Shown: positions 28,701-34,729 of the stretch, in pieces | Layout of the letters: each line of letters opens with the position of its first letter | Position numbering within the stretch: position 1 is the first letter of the stretch | Source of the DNA: Candidatus Eiseniibacteriota bacterium | GTDB lineage: Bacteria > Orphanbacterota > Orphanbacteria > Orphanbacterales > Orphanbacteraceae | NCBI GenBank assembly: GCA_029262235.1 | Contig: JAJCZU010000003.1 | Coordinates: 372,001-436,000, forward strand | Direction: 5' to 3' | DNA length: 64,000 bases | Program-made: the position numbers and the translations under genes | Notes under the pieces: generated by a model | What the model was told of the DNA's origin: nothing | The model's database searches: none | The model's input: the letters and a program-made list of their open reading frames with translations, nothing else

Positions 28701-29260
28701 GCCCGCTTCTGGACAACCCGGACGAAATCACGGCGAACGGCGCGACGGCCATCATGAACTTCGCCAGCACGAATGGACCCACGATGTTCCGCAACGTGAT
28801 TCCGCATGCCGGTCCCGGCGCGGATTCCAAGGTCATCGTTTCGTCCACGCCGATCGACCTGTACACCAGCGCGCAGATGCGTGACTGCGTGATGCAGGCC
28901 GTGCTGACGGACTTCGGTGTCGGTATTCCGAATCCGAATACCAACTGCGTAATCGACGTTGGTGTCGATACGGGTGTTCCGCAGCGTGTCACGCTGCATC
29001 AGAACACGCCGAACCCGTTCAACCCGCTTACGAAGATTCGCTTCAGCATTCCGACGCAGCAGAAGGTCGACCTCAAGATCTTCGACATCGCCGGTCGCGA
29101 AGTGAAAACCCTCGTCAGCGGCGCCCTTCCTGAAGGCGATCACTCGTACGAGTGGCGCGGACAGGACAACGCTGGTAACGGCGTTGGATCGGGTGTCTAC
29201 TTCTACACCCTCAATACTGATGGTCAGAAGCAGACGAAGAAGATGGTGCTCATCCGCTAA
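25772..29260 (+). CDS. Large secreted surface protein with FlgD/T9SS-like C-terminal sorting domain
   Basis: This is a protein of 1,162 residues. A signal peptide spans residues 1 to about 25 (ending VSATA). The body is Gly/Asp/Asn/Trp-rich, with several beta-sandwich-like blocks ending AWRVDNVS or TFLVDNVSFG. The C-terminal ~90 residues form an Ig-like sorting domain: HQNTPNPFNPLTKIRFSIP, then IFDIAGREVKTLVSG, GSGVYFYTL and a final MVLIR. Such domains send proteins through type IX-like systems to the cell surface in the FCB group. The ATG at 25772 has GGAGGG seven bases upstream; an earlier in-frame start at 25715 lacks a signal peptide. Codons favour GGT, CGT and GCT far more than the neighbours, a mark of high expression. 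Strong promoter, long leader and strong terminator agree. Function is unknown, possibly a major surface component. Confidence 0.88.
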   Translation: MRNRTLSYFAAGLGAVCLFAVSATAEITTTPKEPTSQRVINGEILTEDGGIAYTKVAAPGDTAWIRVWDGTECDPTGVVSDGGQGILAPGYATWCWEGGNLGGGLFDTCATTTAYGGGLPGCFDHYDVFTALTNKWHLDTFDSFDPIGDPNGVTPWCGEFGDPLIWQNAYGYGPAYNFSLILNLGSTTSGALVTGFDASGGFTVAGQHMYDVEINYDYCYLEYAVSNDSINATWFELDRYNGTSNLDGGCTGTGGPAPNYGCAQYESFSANGPAVNNSATNVYVRWRFASDNAWDDEDASGGVHTDGAWRVDNVSADGLAGGTDYPTQGFGSTHEGPLPAQWSTPNFPGAQLGGFWSGGVWVNGTPVSVDWWHLELDPSYSNKGNTCTYTNNWIWTADDAAFGQNQEDAYHYRLTSPVFDTSENNPYWDPNNDGPGADNKWTGVVLEFDSYLCIKDIVGDVTDQQVRVYDGSANVWGQWGGDNYVNVGGCQFWTVDARTDWSSQLTSTSDSIQFSWEFLDRCDYNSAGELPCMGQHRKATFLVDNVSFGVFQSRATQWSLGGANQFQDTFARDTDMHSSGKENWEMFAADTWEDEDSLQIEVRDFDGLKGGQVKVHWRISTDCGQNFDLDNGRPAGGTAAPAAVYNQKALNFSLADDPIGCPGTPCEFNGSYRSRIRISENLGYLGGGATEWPEGTLIEYFFTAEDSVGNLDTFPNRQSLARTDANLINTTIGHDRRLEWPFQVRVLPCPTSKVALGAGQNQRVLLVSRPQGRTYDVETDPTQSQAGNVAFPQFRQMWRESLDRLGVVYDEYRIYSSGVSRGGGTPIYNEPFDHDGYGGAIARNAGAITGRRYESVVWFTGRFNDNLTMADSTQLEVATYLDKNATNFSGGANLFIAGNDICEANELSDPAWVDANSVQTTNGAEFWLNLAGLQAETGGCPDDGGLSAAPGGNVIGLVGQPGTIMSDLTALVGYWDCPLLDNPDEITANGATAIMNFASTNGPTMFRNVIPHAGPGADSKVIVSSTPIDLYTSAQMRDCVMQAVLTDFGVGIPNPNTNCVIDVGVDTGVPQRVTLHQNTPNPFNPLTKIRFSIPTQQKVDLKIFDIAGREVKTLVSGALPEGDHSYEWRGQDNAGNGVGSGVYFYTLNTDGQKQTKKMVLIR

Positions 29261-29290
29261 GCTTCGCTTGGCAGATTGCAGATAGCATCG

Positions 29291-29322
29291 CCGCCGGGAT
29301 CTTCGGATCCCGGCGGCTTTTT
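29291..29322 (+). terminator. Rho-independent terminator
   Basis: An 11-base perfect stem (CCGCCGGGATC 29291-29301 with GATCCCGGCGG 29306-29316) is closed by a TTCG tetraloop and followed by CTTTTT. It lies 30 bases after the stop of the surface-protein gene and is the clearest terminator in the window. Confidence 0.95.
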
Positions 29323-29373
29323 CGTGTCTGCATCGGAGGGTGCGCGGCGGGGGGAGGTCGGCTCTGTATTGTT

Positions 29374-29450
29374 GCGCGGGTCCTGTCGCGCCCGGCCACC
29401 CCTGCCTCGGCAGGCTCGGCAGGGGTCCCCGTCGGGCGCGCCACCCGCGC
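29374..29450 (-). repeat. Nested palindromic repeat, copy A
   Basis: This is one of three copies of a 75-81 base element (others at 31016-31096 and 54587-54661). Read on the minus strand it has outer arms GCGGGTGGCGCG and CGCGACAGGACCCGC and an inner stem CCCCTGCC / GGCAGGGG around the loop core GAGCCTGCCGAG. A purine run at 29519-29551 (pyrimidine on the minus strand) lies 68 bases upstream in the element's own orientation. The rest of 29323-29594 shows no gene or other clear signal. Confidence 0.85.
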
Positions 29451-29518
29451 AGAGAGGGAGAGCGATCATTCCCGCCGCGATGTCGACGCAGGCACGAAGA
29501 AAGCCGCTTGTCTCTTGC

Positions 29519-29551
29519 GAGGGGGAGAAGAGGGGGAGAGGAAGAGGGAAG
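29519..29551 (-). repeat. Polypyrimidine tract (minus strand) linked to repeat copy A
   Basis: There are 33 uninterrupted purines on the + strand, hence pyrimidines on the minus strand. It sits 5' of palindromic repeat copy A when both are read on the minus strand, matching the arrangement at copies B and C. Confidence 0.8.
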
Positions 29552-29630
29552 CACGTGGTGCTAGCCGGCAAGGCGTGCTAAAATCGAAAGAGGCATGCAA
29601 TCGTGCCGACTTCCTCTGGAGCGCCGATCA

Positions 29631-30857
29631 GTGAAGATCGTATTCGCCACTTCCTTCGTATTCCTCACCACGTCGCTGGCTCAGGCTTCGGTGCTCCACG
29701 TGCCTTTAGAATTTACCGCGTTACAGGAGGCTATCGATTCAGCCGCGGTCGGTGACACCGTGCTGGTCGGGCCCGGCACGTATACCGGTAGCGGAAACGT
29801 GAATCTGACGTTTCACGGGAAGGATATCGTGCTGTTATCGAGCGCGGGACCGGAGGCAACGGTCATCGATTGCGAGTCCACGAGCCGCGGGCTGTGGATC
29901 CGGGACGGGGAGACGTTCAACGCCCGACTGCAGGGCTTCACGATTCAGAACGGATGGAGTGATGGTGGCGGGGCTGTTCGCATCGACAGCAGCGACTTCA
30001 CGATTCAGGACTGCCTGTTGTTCAGCAATCAAGCGCCGGGAGCTTTCGGAGGGGCGATTCACGCCGGGCCGGGCGCGGATGTACGGGTGGAGCGATGCGA
30101 GTTGCGTGGGAATTCGGCGCAGTACGGGGGAGCCATGGCTCTGGTTGCGCCGGGCTCCGATGCGCTCGTGTATCATTCGCTCCTTACCGGCAATCGCGCT
30201 GATCGCGGCGGCGCGATTTTCGGCAACTGGATGGAGATCGATTCGTGCACGTTCTCGGGCAATCTCGCGGAAGAATACGGCGGAGCCCTTTATGTGTACT
30301 CATGGCCGGGCAGCTTCATCAATTGCACGCGATCCATATTCTTTGGAGACAGCGCGGAGACCGGTAATGAAATCGTTGACGTTGCCTCCGGTGCGCCCTA
30401 CACGGCCTGTTGCCTGATTGATACGACGAACAGTTCCACTGGCTGGACCGAGCTCTGGCCGGTGTATGGGGATCCGGGGTTCTGCGACCCCGTTCCTGCG
30501 GAAGATGCTCCTACCATTCTGGGCGACTACAGGATCTCGGATTCCTCGCCGGCCACATCGGGTGAATGTGATGTGATCGGAGGGCAGGGCATAGGTTGCT
30601 CAATCGCGACTTCAGTGACGACGGTCGCAACGGATACGCAGCCTGGATTCTATCCGTCCGTCCTGCGTGCGGGAACTCCCATCTTGCTCACCTCTTCAGG
30701 AACCAACCCTGGCACGTATAGAATCTACAGTTTCAACGGCCGCCTGATCGCGTCGGGCAACGCTTACCAGATCGAGACACATGCGATGGATTCCGGTGTC
30801 TACTTCCTGGAAACAACGGACCCCGCGACCGTGACAAGGATCACGATCCTCCGCTAG
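29631..30857 (+). CDS. Secreted right-handed beta-helix protein
   Basis: This protein has about 408 residues and a clean signal peptide (KIVFATSFVFLTTSLAQAS). Residues about 20-270 are beta-helix rungs with AVGDTVLVGPGTYTGSG and repeated Gly-Gly-Ala-Ile or Gly-Gly-Ala-Leu turns (GGAIHAG, GGAMAL, GGAIFG, GGALYV). A GDPGFCDP...GGQGIGC block follows, closely matching the module junctions of the giant protein at 41952-48620. The C-terminus has a short sorting-like domain (IYSFNGRLIASG, SGVYFLETTD, TRITILR). GTG 29631 has GGAG nine bases upstream and gives the compact signal peptide; ATG 29595 in the same frame is an alternative. Possibly a surface polysaccharide-binding or structural protein; no catalytic motif was identified. 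Confidence 0.85.
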   Translation: MKIVFATSFVFLTTSLAQASVLHVPLEFTALQEAIDSAAVGDTVLVGPGTYTGSGNVNLTFHGKDIVLLSSAGPEATVIDCESTSRGLWIRDGETFNARLQGFTIQNGWSDGGGAVRIDSSDFTIQDCLLFSNQAPGAFGGAIHAGPGADVRVERCELRGNSAQYGGAMALVAPGSDALVYHSLLTGNRADRGGAIFGNWMEIDSCTFSGNLAEEYGGALYVYSWPGSFINCTRSIFFGDSAETGNEIVDVASGAPYTACCLIDTTNSSTGWTELWPVYGDPGFCDPVPAEDAPTILGDYRISDSSPATSGECDVIGGQGIGCSIATSVTTVATDTQPGFYPSVLRAGTPILLTSSGTNPGTYRIYSFNGRLIASGNAYQIETHAMDSGVYFLETTDPATVTRITILR

Positions 30858-30885
30858 AAAGTCCCTGTCGCGCCATCCCAGTGAG

Positions 30886-30957
30886 CCCCTTCCTTCTCTT
30901 CTCTTCTCTCCTCTTCTCCTCTTCTCCTCTTCTCTTCTTCTCCTCTTCTCTTCTCCT
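30886..30957 (+). repeat. 72-base uninterrupted polypyrimidine tract
   Basis: There are 72 consecutive C/T bases made mainly of CTCTT and CTCCT units, between the beta-helix gene and palindromic repeat copy B, which starts 58 bases later. Mirror-like pyrimidine tracts of this length can form triplex DNA, and in RNA could bind pyrimidine-tract proteins. The remainder of 30858-31141 holds repeat copy B and small GC dyads, and no gene. Confidence 0.9.
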
Positions 30958-31015
30958 GATTCCTACCGCTGACAAAAAACTGGTTCGTTCGGGGGACCCC
31001 CGATGTTCGAAACCC

Positions 31016-31096
31016 TGTGCGGGTGGCGCGGCGGACGGGGCCCCCGGCCGAGCCTGCCGAGGCCGGGGAGGTGTCCGCCGTGACAGGACCCGCACA
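31016..31096 (+). repeat. Nested palindromic repeat, copy B
   Basis: This 81-base copy has outer arms TGTGCGGGTGGCGCGGCGGA and TCCGCCGTGACAGGACCCGC, and an inner stem CCCCGGCC / GGCCGGGG around GAGCCTGCCGAG. It sits between two convergent genes. Compared with copies A and C, the inner stem differs but pairing is kept. Confidence 0.88.
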
Positions 31097-31141
31097 GCCT
31101 CTCTCGTACTCGCGGCCGGGCCCCCCGGGACGAAAACGCGA

Positions 31142-31561
31142 CTAGAACCAGATCGGATTGAAGACGTCGAAGAATCCGGCGAGTCCGACGGCGAGCACGG
31201 CAAGAAGGGATGCGGCGAGCATGTAGTTCGTCGTGTTCGACGCGTCGATCACTTCGAATGTGCGGATCGAACTGCGGGCAACGCGGACGGTGCGTTCGGG
31301 TGATGCTTCGAGTAGGACCACTTCGCGCGGCGTGATTGCGACAACGGTACCCTGGAGCGTACGGCCCGTGGTCCGGAGTGTCGCGCGGGCGTGTTTGCCG
31401 ACAAGGGTGTCGAGGCTCTGTTCGTGCGCGACGAGATCTTCCATGCGGGCGCTGTCGGGCGGTGAAAGCGAAACGGTGTCGAGCGTACGCGAGCAGGACG
31501 TGAATATCATCAGGCAGGCGAGGGCCGCGCAGACGAATCGTTCGAAGGTCGTTCGCATCAT
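31142..31561 (-). CDS. Small lipoprotein with C-terminal membrane segment
   Basis: This 139-residue protein has a lipoprotein signal ending FTSC (Cys 23). A central beta-rich region follows (LVGKHARATLRTTGRTLQGT and REVVLLEASPERTVRVARSS), with the feel of an SH3-like or Sm-like barrel, then a hydrophobic C-terminal segment at about residues 112-132. I do not recognise the family. The ATG overlaps the stop of the upstream gene at 31558, so it is probably co-translated with that MFS/SpeE-like TPR protein and may be its membrane partner. Confidence 0.75.
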   Translation of the reverse strand: MMRTTFERFVCAALACLMIFTSCSRTLDTVSLSPPDSARMEDLVAHEQSLDTLVGKHARATLRTTGRTLQGTVVAITPREVVLLEASPERTVRVARSSIRTFEVIDASNTTNYMLAASLLAVLAVGLAGFFDVFNPIWF

Positions 31562-34500
31562 TCTTCCAGCCGCCGGAGCATCTGCGTCGCTCCGGGATGT
31601 CCGGGTTCGTGTTTCAGGATCTCACGAAACTGTTCGATGGCGCGTTCGCGTTCGCCGCTGTTGGCGAGCATCGCGCCGAGCTTGCCTCGCGCGGGCACGT
31701 ACGAGGGATCGACCGTGATCGCGAGTTCGTAGGAGCGAGCCGCCCCGGCCGGGTCGCCTGTTTTCTGCAGGGCGTCGCCCAGATTCACGTGGGCCTTCAG
31801 GAACGAGGGGTCGGCGGCGAGAGCGGCTCTGTATGCCTCGATCGCCTGGTCGAGCATTCCGGTCTGCGCGCGCGAAAGGCCAAGCATAGTGTGCGCTTCG
31901 GCATTCTGCGGGTCGGCGTCGATCACGGCTTCGAACTGCTTCGCCGCCCCGGAGTAATTCTGTTCGTCGAACATCAGCACGCCCAGATTATACATCTGGA
32001 CCGGGTCGGCGGTTTCCTCGCTTCCGACCTGCTGCACGCGGGACTGAAACGCGTTCTTCTGGCTCGCAATCACGTCGCGCATCACGACGAGAGACGGATC
32101 GCCCGGGTTCATGTCGCGCGCCCGGGCGACGCGCTCGAGCGCACCGTCGAAGTCGAGCCGCCAGAGCGCGATCACGGACTCGATCAGCTGGCGGTCGGCA
32201 TTGAACGCGGCGCGAAGCGGACGGGGGTCGAAGCCGGGGGGAATGTTCCGGAGCCGCGGCTCGACGGGTTCGCGCAGAGCGAGGAGTCCGGCGAGGTTGT
32301 CGGCGTTGTAGAGATCGCTTCCGGTTCGCGGCACGGAGAATTCGAGATAGGCGTTGTCGTTCGTGTTGATCGTGGCCTCTTCGACATAGTCGCGCAGCTT
32401 CTGACCGGACGTTACATACGCCGCGAGGAACTTCCAGGGATCGTCGAGCCCGATCTCGCGCAGGTCTTTGCGCACGGCGGGTTCGGAGAAGCGCTTGAGG
32501 TACTGCGAAAGGTCGATCGAAAGCGGCTCGTCTGTCCCGAAGAGCAACACGTAGTGTGTCGGCACGTTCGCGAAGTACCAGACGCTCCCCTCGGGATATA
32601 CGGTGAGAAATGATTTGAGCGCGGTCTTCAGGTCGAAGTCGGTGAGCCCGGTAATGTTGAGCCAGATGACGAGGCCGCCGCCGGGTTCGATCTTGGATTT
32701 GCAGAGCGCGAAGTACTCGCGCGTGTAGAGGTTGGCGTTGCTCTTGTACGCAAGATCGGTGCAGTCGGTCGCGATCACGTCGTAGCGGTCGGCGGAGAGG
32801 TTCAGGTAGCTCTTGGCGTCGTCGAAAATGATCCCGTACTTGTGCTGGAACTCGGGGGCGGTGACGATGCCGTGATTCGAGGCCTCGAGATACGGCGCGG
32901 CGGAAACGACATTGGGCGCGATCTCCACGCAGCGCACGCGTGTCATATGGGGATGCTGGCAGAACGACCACGAGGAGCCGCCGGAACCGAATCCGACGGT
33001 GAGCGCGGAGGACGGATTCGGGAGCACGAGGCTCGGCAGGTGCGCGAGCGACTTCTGATCGGTGAGCATGATGGGGTCGGTGCCGGCAACGGGCACACCG
33101 TCGACGTTGGCGCTCCGGAAGCCGTCGGCGTGCTGCAGCACGGTCACGGTGGCGGTGTTCCCTTCATTAAGATAGAGCAGCTCGTCGGATTCGTTCGCGA
33201 TCTGGTAGAGCTGCTTCTTCGGCGCTGACAGAGCGAGGATCAGAAAGAGAACGACGCCGATGCCGCCCGTGGCGATCGCACGGGTTCCGCGCCCCCGCTC
33301 GAACACGAACAGCAGCAGGAGTCCGGTGAAGACGCTGATTCCGCAGAGAAAGATCAGGCTCCCCTTCGCGCCGAGCGCCGGAATCAGAAAGAAGCCCGTG
33401 ATGACGGCGCCGAGAATGGAGCCGACGGTATTGGCGGCGTACGCAACGCCGACTTCGCGTCCGATCGAACCGAGCCGCTGCACGTAAAGACGACTGACGA
33501 GGGGCCACACGGCGCCGAGCAGCAGAGTCGGACCGATCATGACGGCGAAGCTCTTGCCGAAGTACGACGCGACGCGCATTTCCCAGGCGCGGTCGCCGAA
33601 GAAGAGAACGCTTCCGCCGGTCGTGAGCAGGAAGAGCGAGCCGAGCGCGAGCACGCCGATCATGATTTCGAAGAGCCCGAGAACGTAGGCGGGGCGCTTG
33701 ATCCGGTCGACGAAGCGGCTCATGACGAAGCTGCCGAGCGAGAGCCCGAGCAGGAACGTCGCGAGCATGGTCGTGAACGCGTAGGTGTCGCTGTCGAAGT
33801 AGTCGAGCAGTATGAGCAGGCGCGTCCAGATGATCTCGAGCCCGAGCGCCGCAAACCCCGAGAGCGCATAGGCGATCAGGACGACGAGCAGGCGGCCGCG
33901 TGCGCGGGCGGGCGCGGCGTCACTGCCGGTGGTCGATCGCGCCCCCCAGTCGATCTGCTTCGCGAGCAGCCAGGTCGTGATGCCGACGCCGATCGCGAGA
34001 AAGGCCGCGATCCGGTTCGTGCCCGCAACGCCGGCGCCCGGGATCAGCAGAAAGCCCGAAACGAGCGTCCCGGCAACGGCCCCGAACGTGTTCCAGGCGT
34101 AGAGCCACCCCGTCGTTCCGCCGACCCCTTCGGAGTTCCGCGTGAAGTAGCGCGAGAGAATCGGAAGCGTGCCCCCCATGAGCGTGGTGGGGGGCAGCAG
34201 CAGCAGAAGCGAAATCAGGAAGCGAATCGTCGTGAACAACCACACGGATCCGCCAAATGATTGGTATAGTGACCGGTAGAAGGGATTCAGGGCATCCATG
34301 ATCGAAGGAAGAACGAGCGCGTACAGGCCGATTCCGACTTCGAGAAGTCCGTACAGGGCTACAGGGTTGCCCTTCCGGTCGGCCATCGCGCCGAGAAACC
34401 GGCTCCCGATAGCGAGCCCGGCCATGAAGGCGGCAAGGACCGTCGTGACGGCAAAGATGGTATGGCCGAAGAGCAGATCCATCTTCCGGGCCCAGACGAC

Positions 34501-34596
34501 CTGAAACACGAGGGCGCTGAAACCGGAAAGGAAGAAGCAGAGGGCGATCCAGATGTCGAGCGGACGCCCGCCGGGAGCACGTTTCGCACGGTTCAT
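31558..34596 (-). CDS. MFS-like membrane / spermidine-synthase-like fusion with C-terminal TPRs
   Basis: This is a 1,012-residue protein. Residues about 10-460 are membrane segments carrying two LYAWNTFGAVAG / AYAANTVGSILG blocks, the same duplicated layout as the truncated gene at 2-2428. A SpeE-like Rossmann domain follows (ALTVGFGSGGSSW, DDAKSYLNLSADRYDVIATD, EPGGGLVIWLNI). The last ~160 residues are TPRs (FEAVIDADPQNAEAHTMLGL, YRAALAADPSFLKAHVNLGD, YELAITVDPSYVPARGKLGA). The glycine-rich loop is GFGSGG, and typical putrescine ligands are not evident, so spermidine synthesis should not be assumed. It starts 134 bases from the divergent lipoprotein gene. Confidence 0.85.
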   Translation of the reverse strand: MNRAKRAPGGRPLDIWIALCFFLSGFSALVFQVVWARKMDLLFGHTIFAVTTVLAAFMAGLAIGSRFLGAMADRKGNPVALYGLLEVGIGLYALVLPSIMDALNPFYRSLYQSFGGSVWLFTTIRFLISLLLLLPPTTLMGGTLPILSRYFTRNSEGVGGTTGWLYAWNTFGAVAGTLVSGFLLIPGAGVAGTNRIAAFLAIGVGITTWLLAKQIDWGARSTTGSDAAPARARGRLLVVLIAYALSGFAALGLEIIWTRLLILLDYFDSDTYAFTTMLATFLLGLSLGSFVMSRFVDRIKRPAYVLGLFEIMIGVLALGSLFLLTTGGSVLFFGDRAWEMRVASYFGKSFAVMIGPTLLLGAVWPLVSRLYVQRLGSIGREVGVAYAANTVGSILGAVITGFFLIPALGAKGSLIFLCGISVFTGLLLLFVFERGRGTRAIATGGIGVVLFLILALSAPKKQLYQIANESDELLYLNEGNTATVTVLQHADGFRSANVDGVPVAGTDPIMLTDQKSLAHLPSLVLPNPSSALTVGFGSGGSSWSFCQHPHMTRVRCVEIAPNVVSAAPYLEASNHGIVTAPEFQHKYGIIFDDAKSYLNLSADRYDVIATDCTDLAYKSNANLYTREYFALCKSKIEPGGGLVIWLNITGLTDFDLKTALKSFLTVYPEGSVWYFANVPTHYVLLFGTDEPLSIDLSQYLKRFSEPAVRKDLREIGLDDPWKFLAAYVTSGQKLRDYVEEATINTNDNAYLEFSVPRTGSDLYNADNLAGLLALREPVEPRLRNIPPGFDPRPLRAAFNADRQLIESVIALWRLDFDGALERVARARDMNPGDPSLVVMRDVIASQKNAFQSRVQQVGSEETADPVQMYNLGVLMFDEQNYSGAAKQFEAVIDADPQNAEAHTMLGLSRAQTGMLDQAIEAYRAALAADPSFLKAHVNLGDALQKTGDPAGAARSYELAITVDPSYVPARGKLGAMLANSGERERAIEQFREILKHEPGHPGATQMLRRLEE

Positions 34597-34643
34597 GGCG
34601 TCAGACTAGCACAGTGCAGAGGCTCACGGGGGGGGCTTTTGGG

Positions 34644-34673
34644 TTGACACTTTGAAAAACCCTTTGGTATAGT
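34644..34673 (+). promoter_or_regulatory. Sigma-70-type promoter for the LVIVD lipoprotein operon
   Basis: TTGACA at 34644-34649 and TATAGT at 34668-34673 have an 18-base spacer ending CCCTTTGG, almost the same as the promoter at 25394. The predicted transcript starts about 50-60 bases before the start codon. Confidence 0.87.
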
Positions 34674-34729
34674 CGCGCAGCGTATCGGATTACGCTAACC
34701 TATTATTATTCCTTAGCTTTCAAAGGTGG

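Noticed and set aside
25787-29554. A 1,255-codon open frame antisense to the large surface-protein gene
   Set aside because: It mirrors the codon pattern of the + strand gene, has no signal, domain or ribosome site, and runs through the terminator and repeat copy A. It is a shadow of a high-GC gene.
29556-29584. Promoter for the small beta-helix gene
   Set aside because: There is an extended -10 (TGCTAAAAT at 29576-29584), but the -35 region TGGTGC is poor. Plausible but not supported well enough to list.
30980-31015. tRNA-like or attachment-site fragment (GGTTCG ... GTTCGAAACC)
   Set aside because: There is no acceptor stem, anticodon arm or adjoining integrase; it is only a short imperfect dyad.
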